Program-made: the position numbers and the translations under genes
Assembly: GCA_029259945.1 (NCBI GenBank)
Contig: JAJDEF010000012.1
Coordinates: forward strand, 239,404-303,403
DNA: 64,000 bases
Source: Planctomycetota bacterium
Lineage (GTDB): Bacteria > Planctomycetota > Planctomycetia > Pirellulales > Lacipirellulaceae
Reading direction: 5' to 3'
The notes under the pieces: model-generated
Told to the model about the DNA's origin: nothing
Databases searched by the model: none
Seen by the model: the letters and a program-made list of their open reading frames with translations, nothing else
Part shown: positions 9,627 through 21,053 of the stretch, piece by piece
How the letters are laid out: each line of letters opens with the position of its first letter
Position numbering within the stretch: the stretch's first letter is position 1

Positions 9627-11696
9627 TTATTTTTTGGGAAACCCTTCGACACTACTCCAATTGACAAACTCGCCGTCGGGATCGAACGTGAAAATCTGGT
9701 TCATCACCATGGCCTCCTTGTCCCATATTTTGGTGTGATACTTGTAGCGAATCGACACATTGCCCTGTTTGTCTTCAGTAATCGGTCCCCACTCGATAGT
9801 TTTCCGTTGCTTTACATCTCGGAAGTTATCCCGGAAAAAAACCTCCACCCAGCCACGTACTCGTGCAGTGGTTGGATCGACATCCTGACTAGTTCGCACG
9901 GCTGCAGGCTTCGAGTCTCCGGCCGTACGGAAACGGTATTCCGCAGGATCGACGGGCACTCCCCACTTCGACTGGAAGTTGATGTGGTGCAGGCTGTTGA
10001 TGCCTAGGATGTAATACCAACCTGGCTTTAACTCCACAGGCAGCACACACTTCTTTCCGCCATTCGTCCATCTGGCCCGTTTGTCTTTAGGCAGTTGTGG
10101 GAAATTTGCTCCACCGCCGGTCCACGACATTCCCTGCCCCATCGGCATGTCAAACGTGACGATGAGTCGCTTGATCGTTGGGTCGACATCTTCTGCACCG
10201 CTGCCCGGCACAAGCTTGACGATCTTGGGCACTCGTACACGACTTTCGATCGCTTTAGACGCTCCCTTCGTAGAGAAGTAGAAGACCGCGCAAGGAGCAT
10301 CTTCTCCAGCCTTGCTCTTGAAGTTACGGAAGTTGGTCGAGTTGATTCCGACTCGGTAATACTGACCAGCCGCAAGATCCACGGGCAAAACGCACGTGCG
10401 ACTGTCGCGCCAATGTGCTTTACCTTCTTTCGGCATCCGCGGCAGGAACGACTTTTCGTTACCTGTCCAACTCATGCCGCCGCCCATGTCGCGGTCGAAG
10501 GTGACTGTGATCTCGCTCAGCTTTGGATCGACATTGATTGCGCCTATTGGTGGACTGGTTTTCACAATCCAGGGAAATCGACGCACCACGACTCTGTTTT
10601 TTTCGGTAATGTCGGTGTCTGTATCAGCGCTTAGTGAGGGAATCGACATGGGCAAGAATAGCACCGCCAGCATGACAACCATCGCCCGCGACCAAAAACC
10701 GAATTCACGTTTTCCAGGTTTGTAATTCATGATCTCCTCCAATCGGCTTTGAATATTTCCGCCCGGCTCAAACACTCCGACCAAGCTACCCTGGGCTAAC
10801 GAGCGACCGCGGGCTGCTGAAAGCACGCCCAATAGCGTTTGCCCGTAATCGATCGGCTCGCACGCACCGGTGCGCAAGACTGCTTCATCACACACACATT
10901 CTCGCTCGTGCCGTAGCCGAGCATTCGCCCACCACACCAGCGGGTGAAACCAGAACAAACTCTGCCCGAGTACTTGTAGCCAACCAATCCAAGTGTCGCG
11001 TCGGCGCCAGTGGCTCAATTCGTGTAGCAAGACGCTATCGAGATCCGATTCACTTAGCGTTTCGGTCATTTGCTGTGGCAAAACGATTCGCGGACACATC
11101 ACGCCAAACAAAAAAGGGCTCGTGGCAACGCCCGAAAGATGGAGGTGTGGAACGCGGTTTAAGCCGAGTTGCAGGGCGATTGTTTCGAGCCTAACTCGAA
11201 GCGGCCCTTCCTCGATCGACGGCATCTCAGCTATGGCATGAGCTAACCGCCGGTAGTGCCAGAAAACAAAGCCCAAAAAAACGACGCCCCCCAAGCTCCA
11301 CACTGCAAAAAAATTTGTCGCTGCGCTCAGGCGAATCGATGCGAAGTCGCCCGAGACCTTGGGATCACCGCTCGACAATTCAACCGTACCTGGAACGGTT
11401 GGCGCTACAGCTTCGATCGACGGACGGGTATCCCAAAGCTGTTGAGCTGTAGGTTCAATGGTGTTCCACAACGGACGCACCCCCCAGTTACCGACGCCCC
11501 AATTGATGGCCAGCGTTGGCGGCAAAAAGATTTTGATAAGCACCAACAGCCACAACGCGTAACGCAAACGGGGCGACGCCCGTCGGATACTCCACGCCAC
11601 CACTGCGACGATTGCCACTAGCAAAGCAATTTGCCAACTTGCCGCCAACACCCAGACCAACCAACGCTGGGCGACTGCTTCTAGGGTTGAAATCAT
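9627..11696 (-). CDS. M56 (BlaR1/MecR1-type) membrane metallopeptidase with tandem Ig-like repeats
   Basis: This is a predicted membrane zinc protease that senses a signal and inactivates its partner repressor BlaI. From the ATG at 11696 it has 689 residues. Hydrophobic segments are near 18-36, 46-63, 130-147 and 336-353. The catalytic motif HELSH is at 225-229 with downstream glutamates in RHEREC. After the last membrane segment there is no penicillin-binding domain. Instead there are two similar Big_5/SbsA-like Ig repeats (380-477 and 493-592, each with VTFD, GMSWTG and CVLPV motifs) and a C-terminal domain (610-689). The start overlaps the blaI stop as ATGA, indicating translational coupling. 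Beta-lactam sensing is therefore not supported by the sensor part; the ligand is unknown. Confidence 0.88.
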   Translation of the reverse strand: MISTLEAVAQRWLVWVLAASWQIALLVAIVAVVAWSIRRASPRLRYALWLLVLIKIFLPPTLAINWGVGNWGVRPLWNTIEPTAQQLWDTRPSIEAVAPTVPGTVELSSGDPKVSGDFASIRLSAATNFFAVWSLGGVVFLGFVFWHYRRLAHAIAEMPSIEEGPLRVRLETIALQLGLNRVPHLHLSGVATSPFLFGVMCPRIVLPQQMTETLSESDLDSVLLHELSHWRRRDTWIGWLQVLGQSLFWFHPLVWWANARLRHERECVCDEAVLRTGACEPIDYGQTLLGVLSAARGRSLAQGSLVGVFEPGGNIQSRLEEIMNYKPGKREFGFWSRAMVVMLAVLFLPMSIPSLSADTDTDITEKNRVVVRRFPWIVKTSPPIGAINVDPKLSEITVTFDRDMGGGMSWTGNEKSFLPRMPKEGKAHWRDSRTCVLPVDLAAGQYYRVGINSTNFRNFKSKAGEDAPCAVFYFSTKGASKAIESRVRVPKIVKLVPGSGAEDVDPTIKRLIVTFDMPMGQGMSWTGGGANFPQLPKDKRARWTNGGKKCVLPVELKPGWYYILGINSLHHINFQSKWGVPVDPAEYRFRTAGDSKPAAVRTSQDVDPTTARVRGWVEVFFRDNFRDVKQRKTIEWGPITEDKQGNVSIRYKYHTKIWDKEAMVMNQIFTFDPDGEFVNWSSVEGFPKK

Positions 11697-12109
11697 CGTT
11701 TCTTTCCCTTCCGCGTCTTGCCTCGCTTGGCGTCTAGTTGTTGTTTCAGTTGACGAATCTCTTCGTCGCTCAGGTCGGCTTCTTCGATAAAATGAGCCAG
11801 CACGGGCGAGATCGCCGCGCCCATCACTCGGTTGAACAATCCGCTCATTTCTTTGCGCGTCATTTGTTCGCGAGCAACTGCGGGCCGATAGAGATAGGAG
11901 TTGCCGATCTGCTCGTAATCGAGTGCGCCTTTGGCCACCAGCCGTGAGAGCAGGGTTTTTACGGTCTTGCATGCCCAACTCACGTCGTCGGGTAGGGCGG
12001 CGTAAACATCTCGCGCTGCCTGTGGTCCATGATCCCACAAGATTTTCATCACTTCCCATTCAGCGCCAGACAAAGATTGCGAGGGTTCTTTACGCGAGGC
12101 TTTGGACAT
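11693..12109 (-). CDS. BlaI/MecI family transcriptional repressor
   Basis: This winged-helix repressor of 138 residues has the family core LSGAEWEVMKILWDHGP near the N-terminus and the recognition segment WACKTVKTLLSRLVAKGAL, followed by YRPAVAREQM, where family members are cut by the partner protease. The tail is strongly basic (KRGKTRKGKKR). The ATG at 12109 has AGGAG about 6 nt upstream; a longer ATG at 12145 is less likely. It is translationally coupled to the M56 gene. A TACA-N2-TGTA operator in its own promoter suggests autoregulation. What the pair responds to cannot be told from sequence. Confidence 0.92.
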   Translation of the reverse strand: MSKASRKEPSQSLSGAEWEVMKILWDHGPQAARDVYAALPDDVSWACKTVKTLLSRLVAKGALDYEQIGNSYLYRPAVAREQMTRKEMSGLFNRVMGAAISPVLAHFIEEADLSDEEIRQLKQQLDAKRGKTRKGKKR

Positions 12110-12175
12110 CGAATCTCCTTGCCGAATATCGAGCTTGCCGAACATCTCGGGCCCAATAGACCCCCTTACGTACGC

Positions 12176-12204
12176 ATTAGACTACATTTGTAATCCTTTG
12201 TCAA
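12176..12204 (-). promoter_or_regulatory. blaI promoter with BlaI-type operator in the spacer
   Basis: On the minus strand TTGACA (12204-12199) and TCTAAT (12181-12176) are separated by exactly 17 bp. The spacer contains TACAAATGTA (12192-12183), the TACA-N2-TGTA dyad bound by BlaI/MecI proteins, inside a 16-bp near-palindrome at 12180-12195. Repressor binding there would block RNA polymerase, giving self-repression relieved by the M56 protease. Confidence 0.75.
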
Positions 12205-12236
12205 GTAAAAAACTTGCGGTAGGTTTTCCAATGAAA

Positions 12237-12264
12237 AAACCCAAGGACTGCAGTCCTTGGGTTT
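12237..12264 (-). terminator. Rho-independent terminator of the DinB-fold gene
   Basis: AAACCCAAGGACTG and CAGTCCTTGGGTTT form a perfect 28-nt palindrome; on the minus strand it ends in GGGTTTTTT. It separates the DinB-fold gene from the blaI promoter. Confidence 0.85.
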
Positions 12265-12293
12265 GATTTGGAGCTTGTGATTTTAACCTGTAC

Positions 12294-12785
12294 TTACATT
12301 AGCACTGGCTTGCCTAGCTCGCGGCGAACCGGGACAAACTGGCCAGCATGCATCATGCCGTGGGTGGCGATGAGCACATAGATGTGACCCACGGTGGGAA
12401 ACATCTGGCGAAATTGTTCGGGGCTTTCGGCGTCGAGATCGGCCTCTGACGTTTTCGCTAGTGCCGCTAACGAGGCGGCATGGACCTTGTCGAAGAGGTC
12501 GAGATACTCTTGCTTGGTGCAAAACTTTGCCGGATCGTCTTCGCCGCTGGTTTCTTTGCTGTGCTTTTCCGCAAAACCGGCGGGGAGTTCTGCGGCTGCG
12601 CCGGGTTGGGCTGCTTCGAGCAAGTTGCATTCCGACGCAACTAAGTGCCCTAGCTGCCAAGCAAGGTGGTTGCAGCCTGGGGCAGGGCGATGCATTAATT
12701 CGGCATCGGTTAGGTCGCTAATATAACTCGTCAGAACCATCGAACTGACTTCTAGTGTCGTGCGAATCGCATCTTGGGCATTCAT
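12294..12785 (-). CDS. DinB-family (four-helix bundle) protein
   Basis: This 163-residue protein resembles the DinB/YfiT metalloenzyme superfamily: LEVSSMVLTSYISDLTDAEL, then PGCNHLAWQLGHLVASE, and a C-terminal THGMMHAGQF. The histidines of HLAWQLGH and THGMMHAGQ are the likely metal ligands. Family members include thiol-dependent transferases and damage-inducible proteins, but the substrate here is unknown. I chose the ATG at 12785 (GAGAGAAACC upstream) over an earlier in-frame start at 12821 that adds an unconserved leader. It has its own terminator, so it is probably monocistronic. Confidence 0.83.
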   Translation of the reverse strand: MNAQDAIRTTLEVSSMVLTSYISDLTDAELMHRPAPGCNHLAWQLGHLVASECNLLEAAQPGAAAELPAGFAEKHSKETSGEDDPAKFCTKQEYLDLFDKVHAASLAALAKTSEADLDAESPEQFRQMFPTVGHIYVLIATHGMMHAGQFVPVRRELGKPVLM

Positions 12786-12866
12786 GGTTTCTCTCTTCTG
12801 TAAGAAATGGTGACAAAACATCGGCCCCCCAACGCTGGCAGTATACCAATTCTGTGGAACCGAGAG

Positions 12867-13235
12867 CTACCCGCCGCTAGCTGGTCTTTCTGGCGATTCG
12901 TCGTCCTCGGCATCCGGCGCGAATGCGGTGCCTTGTTTCAGTTCTAGCGCGCCGGTGTGAATCGCTTCTTGCAACCAGTCCACATTTTGAATCTGTTCTT
13001 CGGTAGCCCAATGCGAGGGACGCTCGATCAGCGAGGCTTCGCATGCAGGACAAGGCAAGTCGCCGCCTTGGGCATATTGTGGCGGTGCGGCAAGGTCGGC
13101 ATCGCTCCAAACCGCGTCGCATTCGTCACACAGCAGCACGATGTTTCCGCACTGCCCGCAGCAACGCAGACCCAGCGGCCCCGTTTTGCAAACACGGCAG
13201 AAACCTACGTAATACATCGTTTGTTTAGTTGGCAT
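12867..13235 (-). CDS. Zinc-ribbon protein of unknown function
   Basis: This 122-residue protein has three zinc-knuckle-like cysteine pairs: CRVCKTGPLGLRCCGQCG near residues 13-30, CDECDAVW near 36-43 and CPACEASL near 62-69. The tail is acidic (DAEDDESPERP). The pattern suggests two zinc ribbons, as in nucleic-acid-binding or protein-interaction modules, but no named family is recognised. It lies between the DinB-fold gene and the next hypothetical on the same strand. Confidence 0.72.
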   Translation of the reverse strand: MPTKQTMYYVGFCRVCKTGPLGLRCCGQCGNIVLLCDECDAVWSDADLAAPPQYAQGGDLPCPACEASLIERPSHWATEEQIQNVDWLQEAIHTGALELKQGTAFAPDAEDDESPERPASGG

Positions 13236-13280
13236 CTCAATCTACCCATGGATCATTAGAATAGCCTGAAACGGATACTA

Positions 13281-13931
13281 CTACGGTCGATAGGGAAAGG
13301 CCGTGACAAAATTGTGGCCTTCGATGACCAAACGTAAATGTCGCGCGGCAGGTCGATTTCGCCGATTGCCACTCTCGCCTCCGATGTAACCAATGCGCCG
13401 CCCAAAATCGACCGCGTAGATCGTCCGTTCGCCTTCGCGCTCCTCTCGCACGTCTCGGCCAGCTTGTGCTTGTCGATAAGCTTCGTCGACTAACGCAACA
13501 ATCTCCTCAGGTTTCGCTGAGTCGAACACCCCATGTTGACCGGGCCGATCGGCTTGGTCTGCCGCGTGTGCTAACAAATGCTTTAAGCGATGCCCATGCT
13601 GACTGCCGCGTGTGTAACGCAAACCGGCAGGCGACTCGTATGTCTGCCGGCTATTGCTATGTAGTATCTGATCAAGTTCGCCCGTAGCCGGCGCATCCGC
13701 CTTTTGCCAAGCGGGTCGCTTGGTGGTCGACGACTCCGTGACAAGACTCGTCAGATCGCGAAGACCCGGCAGGTCGATGCCCAACGATCGCACCAACACC
13801 GGCTGCAGCAACAGATAGACTGCCGCCAAGACCACCAACCCGACGAGCCAACGCACCGACAACCGCCCACTTCGCACCATTCGTACGAGTTCCTGAACCA
13901 AACGAACAGTTTGTCGGTGAGATCGACTCAT
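13281..13931 (-). CDS. Membrane-anchored protein with possible BECR/EndoU-like RNase C-terminus
   Basis: This 216-residue protein has a basic N-terminus, one membrane segment (about 27-48, WLVGLVVLAAVYLLLQPVLV) and a linker of about 60 residues. The C-terminal region has GHRLKHLLAH at 113-122, HGVF at 133-136, and ends in a strand reading FVTAFPYRP. Histidines in a GHxxxH context plus a terminal VTAFP strand recall the BECR (EndoU/colicin-D/RelE-like) RNase fold seen in toxins. This is inference from motif shape only; it may equally be a novel domain. There is no immunity gene next to it. The downstream gene on this strand is the zinc-ribbon protein; the upstream one is the DEAD-box helicase, 27 bp away, so co-transcription is likely. 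Confidence 0.65.
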   Translation of the reverse strand: MSRSHRQTVRLVQELVRMVRSGRLSVRWLVGLVVLAAVYLLLQPVLVRSLGIDLPGLRDLTSLVTESSTTKRPAWQKADAPATGELDQILHSNSRQTYESPAGLRYTRGSQHGHRLKHLLAHAADQADRPGQHGVFDSAKPEEIVALVDEAYRQAQAGRDVREEREGERTIYAVDFGRRIGYIGGESGNRRNRPAARHLRLVIEGHNFVTAFPYRP

Positions 13932-13958
13932 TAGATCGATTGCCTGGGACGCTAAGTA

Positions 13959-15332
13959 CTATCCCTTGGAACTCGCCGCTGGACGGCGTCGGCGCTTTGC
14001 ACCGCCCGTTTTTCCGGCAGGCTTTCCGCCGCTACCAGGTCGGCCGCCCGACGTGGAACCTTTGCTGCGGCCTTTGGCCCCGCCCGATTTCGGTTTTCCT
14101 CGGCCGCCTTTTTGCCAACGCGGCTTCTGGTTGCCCCGGCGGGCTGATTTGCCCGAGCCTACCGTGGCTGGCGGTGCCACGTCGCTCGAAAACTCTGGGT
14201 GGTCGGTCGCAATTTCGATCTTGCGCCGAATGAGTTTCTCGATGCCTCGCAGTTGATAAACCTCGTCTGAAGTGCAAAACGAAACCGCGCGACCTTCTGC
14301 TCCGGCTCGACCCGTACGGCCAATTCGATGCACATAGGTTTCTGGCGTTTCGGGCAGATCGTAGTTGATGACATGCTCGACGTCGCGAATATCCAAACCG
14401 CGGGCAGCCACGTCGGTTGCGACCAACACGGGGGGCGACTTCGACTTAAACTGCTCGAGCGCTCGCTTGCGGGCAGACTGACTCTTGTTGCCATGAATGG
14501 CCGCCCCACGAATTTTTGCTTTTTGCAAATGCTTCACTAGCTTGTCTGCGCCATGCTTGGTGCGCGAGAACACAAGCGTTCGGCCGGTGGCGGTTTTCTG
14601 CAGGAACTGCTCTAGAAGCTGGACCTTCATCCGGCGTTCGACAAAGTAGACCGACTGCTCGACTTTTTCGGCCGGGGCCGAGGCGCGTGCCGTCTGCACA
14701 TTTGCGGGTTTATTCAGCCACTCGTCGGCCAGTTTACGAATCTCTGCAGGCATGGTCGCCGAAAACATCAGTGTTTGCCGTTTCGGGGGGACATGCGAGA
14801 CAATCCGCCGTAAATCGTGAATAAATCCCATGTCGAGCATCTGATCGGCTTCGTCGAAAATCAGCATTTCGACGTGGCTCAAATCGACATGCCCTTGGCC
14901 AATCAAATCGATCAACCGCCCAGGCGTGGCGATAAGCGTATCGACGCCGCCTTTCAATTTACGCACCTGCGGCACTTGCGATACGCCGCCATAAATCATC
15001 ACATGACGCAACTTGGTGTATCGCCCATAGGCCGAAAAGCTGTCGCCAATCTGGGCAGTCAACTCGCGCGTCGGAGCCAGAACTAAGACTCGTATTTTTC
15101 GTTGTTCACGGGCCGATGGGTTGCGTTTGCCGGCGGTTAACAAACGATGCAGCGTCGGCAACGCAAATGCAGCCGTCTTGCCGGTGCCTGTTTGGGCACA
15201 GCCGACCAGGTCGCTGCCCTTCATCACATGGGGAATCGCATCGGCCTGAATCGGTGTGGCGATTTCGTATCCTTTGGTCTCGAGTGCTCGCAACAAAGGC
15301 TTGGCCAACTGTAAATCTTCGAATTTCGACAA
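13959..15332 (-). CDS. DEAD-box ATP-dependent RNA helicase (RhlE-like)
   Basis: This RNA helicase remodels structured RNA or RNPs. All core motifs are present: Q motif (TPIQADAIP), AQTGTGKT, PTRELTAQ, the DEAD box (LIFDEADQMLDMGF), SAT, ARGLDIRDVEHVINYDLP and HRIGRTGRAG. The C-terminal tail of about 80 residues is rich in Lys, Arg and Gly and probably binds RNA. The conserved N-terminus (SKFEDLQLAKPLLRALE) begins at a TTG at 15332 with GAGAAGAG upstream. A GTG at 15440 would add 36 unconserved residues; I prefer the TTG, so the product is 457 residues. The gene is followed closely by the BECR-like hypothetical. Confidence 0.93.
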   Translation of the reverse strand: MSKFEDLQLAKPLLRALETKGYEIATPIQADAIPHVMKGSDLVGCAQTGTGKTAAFALPTLHRLLTAGKRNPSAREQRKIRVLVLAPTRELTAQIGDSFSAYGRYTKLRHVMIYGGVSQVPQVRKLKGGVDTLIATPGRLIDLIGQGHVDLSHVEMLIFDEADQMLDMGFIHDLRRIVSHVPPKRQTLMFSATMPAEIRKLADEWLNKPANVQTARASAPAEKVEQSVYFVERRMKVQLLEQFLQKTATGRTLVFSRTKHGADKLVKHLQKAKIRGAAIHGNKSQSARKRALEQFKSKSPPVLVATDVAARGLDIRDVEHVINYDLPETPETYVHRIGRTGRAGAEGRAVSFCTSDEVYQLRGIEKLIRRKIEIATDHPEFSSDVAPPATVGSGKSARRGNQKPRWQKGGRGKPKSGGAKGRSKGSTSGGRPGSGGKPAGKTGGAKRRRRPAASSKG

Positions 15333-15815
15333 AGTAAAACTCTTCTCTCTCTGCGCTAACGCGCATCTGTGGTGGAAAAACCGCGCAGACACAAACGCCA
15401 ACTCAGCGAGCGCCAGACAACGGAGGTATGTGTGGGCCACAGCCGATGCTTACCTTGTCATTCAAAGCAATCACAGCGGGCCGGCCCAATGCGAAAATCG
15501 CATCGGGTTTGCCGGAGGGGCAAGAATATCAGTCGCGGTCGTAAGCAAGATATCGAGGAGAATGTCGTGTTCTGACAGTTCTTAACCCGATGGCCGCCAA
15601 TTTCGAAGTTGAATGATCCAACCGTATTCTCGAGCTATCTGCAGGAGGCAGCGGGTCGGTCTCGCACCAATGGTAAGCCGCCATTGTAGCGACTAGACGC
15701 CGCAAGTCAAGGTGCCACAAAGGGTTAGAAATGGCCCATGTCCAGGGCCCAAATAACCTGGAAAGATGGGTAATTTGCCTATATGTTCGCCCAGGCCGCT
15801 CCTAAAGGGAACCGG
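15333..15815. other. Gene-free stretch, helicase leader and flavoprotein trailer
   Basis: This 483-bp stretch holds the 5' leader of the minus-strand helicase and the trailer of the flavoprotein. The only structure I can point to is the small dyad ATGCGA-AAA-TCGCAT at 15489-15503. I see no convincing small gene or terminator. Confidence 0.5.
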
Positions 15816-17069
15816 TCATAGGAGTTCGTTGCTTTCTCCACCCACTTTTTCGCCGGCTAGCCACCCAGTGCTAAATGCGGCTTGAAAATTGTAGCCGCCG
15901 ATGGGGCCGTCCAAATCTAGGATCTCGCCGGCAAAGTACAAATTTGGGCAGAGCTTGCTTTGCATGTTACGCGAATCGACTTCGCTCAAGTCGACCCCGC
16001 CTGCTGTGACCTCTGCTTTTTTGAACCCTTGCGAACCACGAATCGCAATCGGCATCCGCTTAAGCACTTGCACTAACTTGGCCCGCCGTGTCTTCGATAA
16101 CTCCGCCAGCCGCTGATCGACGGGCAATCCCGCCTCGGCAAGCAGCGATTCGACTAATCGGCGCGGGAGCCATTCGCTAAGAACGCTGCCCACCACCTTT
16201 TTCTTGCCCTCGGATAATTGGGCAAGTAATTTCTCTTCGCCGATCGGCGGCAAAAAATCGCACACCGCCTGCCAGTTCCCCGTGTCTGGCCGTGCGGTTA
16301 CCGCTCGACTCACATCCATCACCGCAGGGCCCGACAAACCAAAATGCGTAAACAAGAACGAACCGCGACACACCCCTGCCGGTTTTTTCTGTGCTTGATC
16401 GCCTTCCACCATTCGCACTTCGACATCGGGCACCGTCACACCACTTAGCTCTTGCACCCAACGATCGTCGGAGAGCAGTGGCACCAGCGCCGGCCGTGGC
16501 GGAACAATCTTGTGTCCAAACTGCTTGGCCCAGACATAGCCATCGCCGGTCGTGCCACAGCCGGGATACGACTGCCCGCCGGTGGTAAGCACCACCTGCG
16601 CTGCCCGAATGTCTTCACCGTCTGTACAAATGACAAACCCTGTGCCGTCGTGCTCGATCGCGGTAACCGCCGACTCCAGCCGCAATTCTGCCCCACTACG
16701 CTCGAGCATTCGCCCCAATGCCGCTGCCACATCGACCGCACGATCACTCACAGGAAACACTTTTCCAGTTGGCTCGACCTTGGTCGGCACGCCCTCGGCC
16801 TCGAACAGAGCAACCAACTCGTCGGGCCCAAGCGCCGCCAGCGCCGAATGCAAAAACCGCCCCTGCCGCCCAAAGGCCTCGACAATGCCCCGCCGATCGG
16901 TCGCCTGCGTAAGATTACACCGTGTCCCCCCCGACATCAAAATCTTGACTGCCGGCTTGCGGTTTTTCTCAAGAAGAAGCGTCTGCAAGCCACGCTCGGC
17001 GGCACACGCTGCGGCGAAATAGCCAGCGGCACCGGCACCGATGACGGCTATGTTGCATTCAAAGCTCAT
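15816..17069 (-). CDS. FAD-dependent oxidoreductase, HI0933/YhiN family
   Basis: This 417-residue flavoprotein has the dinucleotide-binding motif VIGAGAAGYFAA at 8-19, the family motif KILMSGGTRCNLTQ at about 42-55, the second FAD motif VVLTTGGQSYPGCGTTGDGY, and the C-terminal LYFAGEILDLDGPIGGYNFQ. The HI0933-type family (aminoacetone oxidase-like BaiN/YhiN) is widespread but its physiological reaction is unclear. The start ATG overlaps the stop of the upstream nuclease-like gene (ATGA), so the two are translationally coupled. The end lies 483 bp from the helicase start. Confidence 0.92.
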   Translation of the reverse strand: MSFECNIAVIGAGAAGYFAAACAAERGLQTLLLEKNRKPAVKILMSGGTRCNLTQATDRRGIVEAFGRQGRFLHSALAALGPDELVALFEAEGVPTKVEPTGKVFPVSDRAVDVAAALGRMLERSGAELRLESAVTAIEHDGTGFVICTDGEDIRAAQVVLTTGGQSYPGCGTTGDGYVWAKQFGHKIVPPRPALVPLLSDDRWVQELSGVTVPDVEVRMVEGDQAQKKPAGVCRGSFLFTHFGLSGPAVMDVSRAVTARPDTGNWQAVCDFLPPIGEEKLLAQLSEGKKKVVGSVLSEWLPRRLVESLLAEAGLPVDQRLAELSKTRRAKLVQVLKRMPIAIRGSQGFKKAEVTAGGVDLSEVDSRNMQSKLCPNLYFAGEILDLDGPIGGYNFQAAFSTGWLAGEKVGGESNELL

Positions 17070-17947
17070 GCAGCCACCGGAGAAGAAACACCCGTTTTCA
17101 AGTCAACATAACCCCCGTCAACTCCGTCCCATAGAATGACTCTTGAAAAATCAGACCGTCGTGCTTGTTCAGCAGCATCCGACTCTAGCAATCGTTCTAT
17201 CTCTTGTGGAAAAAGTGGATATATGTCGCTCGAAGTAGGGCGACGAGTAGCATGTATCAACAACCATACTTCGTCAATTTTTTCCTTATGGGCTTTGGCA
17301 AGCTTATCGCTTTTCCTTTTTATTGTCGCACTCAAACTTTCGGCCGACGTAGCACGAATAGTCGTATTGCCACCTATAATTACTGAAACTGCAGAACTCT
17401 GCAGGTTCTTCGGTCGGTGTACAGTGACCGATTTCGCGTATTTCTTTAGTAATGAGCCTGTCTCGAACAGACTTGAATTGGGCAGCGCCTGGTATTCAGG
17501 GTGTTTTTGCACGTCCCCAATCCTCATAGCGGAGCCCTTGTGTTCGGCTCGTACAAAATTCAGAAGCTCTTCTGCAAAAGCAGGCGCCCTGTTCTTGGAC
17601 AGTACATTTTCTGTGTTCGGTTCCCAAGAAATATAAATGCCTTGCAAATCAGGAAACGACGATGACAAATCGTCGCGAACGTACTTGCTTACTCTGATCT
17701 TGCTACTGGAAGAAGCATTCTCGACGTCATTTGCTGAATAGGCGGTAAGTTCAATACCAATATTTCCAGCGGAAGAAACCGCTACCACGTCAGGACACAT
17801 GTCGTCGTAATGTTTGTTGGCTGCAGGCCTACATTCACTACCCACAAACTCCGCAAGGGTTTGAATCTCCGCTTTCAAAAGACCCGTTTCTTCGAGAAAG
17901 TCTTTTGCGGTGCTCACTTCTGCATTTTTTTGTTCTTCTCGCGCCAC
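17066..17947 (-). CDS. Putative PD-(D/E)XK-like nuclease, unknown family
   Basis: I do not recognise a named family. From the GTG at 17947 (AGGA 9 nt upstream) the protein has 293 residues. Residues 52-68 read PDVV, then a short loop and IGIELTAYS, the PD-x(n)-E-x-T arrangement of some restriction-like nucleases in which the usual lysine is replaced. A preceding charged helix (ETGLLKAEIQTLAEFVGSE) supplies a possible additional acidic residue. Later regions (IKRKSDKLAKAHKEKIDEVW) are helical and charged. The coding sequence looks more A+T-rich than its neighbours, hinting at acquisition. An earlier in-frame ATG at 18109 lies inside the small upstream ORF and gives an unlikely leader. It overlaps the flavoprotein start by 4 nt. 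Confidence 0.6.
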   Translation of the reverse strand: MAREEQKNAEVSTAKDFLEETGLLKAEIQTLAEFVGSECRPAANKHYDDMCPDVVAVSSAGNIGIELTAYSANDVENASSSSKIRVSKYVRDDLSSSFPDLQGIYISWEPNTENVLSKNRAPAFAEELLNFVRAEHKGSAMRIGDVQKHPEYQALPNSSLFETGSLLKKYAKSVTVHRPKNLQSSAVSVIIGGNTTIRATSAESLSATIKRKSDKLAKAHKEKIDEVWLLIHATRRPTSSDIYPLFPQEIERLLESDAAEQARRSDFSRVILWDGVDGGYVDLKTGVSSPVAA

Positions 17948-17975
17948 AATCTGCCGTCCTGACGAAGTAGATCTT

Positions 17976-20646
<2,671 letters not shown>

Positions 20647-20669
20647 TCAAAATATGTGAACCGTGATTT

Positions 20670-21053
20670 CTAGGAGACTTGTCCCACACGAAATCGTAAT
20701 TGTTTAATATCTGCCTCAGGTAAGGCCCTATGCAAACCCGCGAGTAACTCTTCTTTGCGAAACGTCAGTTCCTGCATCAGCAGTGAATTGGCCACGATTA
20801 CCTCCATCACCCCACGACGTACACCACCGATTCGGGTCATGGCTGCCAACTCCTCGCCAGCGACTTCCTTCCACGCTTCGTCTCGCGCGCTGGAAGCGCG
20901 AACCTGGGCATAACCCCGACGCTGCACGACTTGGGCCAATATGTCGCCTATTGGCTTGGGGCGCTTCGCGTAGAACCACCTACGATGCGACGCCCGACGA
21001 CGCTCTAGGTCGACAAATTGCTCACTCACCGGATCGTCTTTTCGCGATTTCAT
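20670..21053 (-). CDS. dciA: DciA-type (DUF721) replicative-helicase operator
   Basis: DciA is the ancestral helper that loads DnaB in bacteria lacking DnaC/DnaI. This 127-residue protein has the DUF721 core (KPIGDILAQVVQRRGYAQVR, EAWKEVAGEELAAMTRIG, then GVMEVIVANSLLMQELTFRK). It sits between dnaN and gyrB, the place where recF is found in many bacteria, and its ATG overlaps the dnaN stop (ATGA). The function is assigned by family and context. Confidence 0.87.
   Translation of the reverse strand: MKSRKDDPVSEQFVDLERRRASHRRWFYAKRPKPIGDILAQVVQRRGYAQVRASSARDEAWKEVAGEELAAMTRIGGVRRGVMEVIVANSLLMQELTFRKEELLAGLHRALPEADIKQLRFRVGQVS

Noticed and set aside
16452..17111. 219-codon frame antisense to the flavoprotein
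   Set aside because: Fully antisense to a well-supported gene; Pro/Arg-rich text typical of the complement of GC-rich coding DNA.
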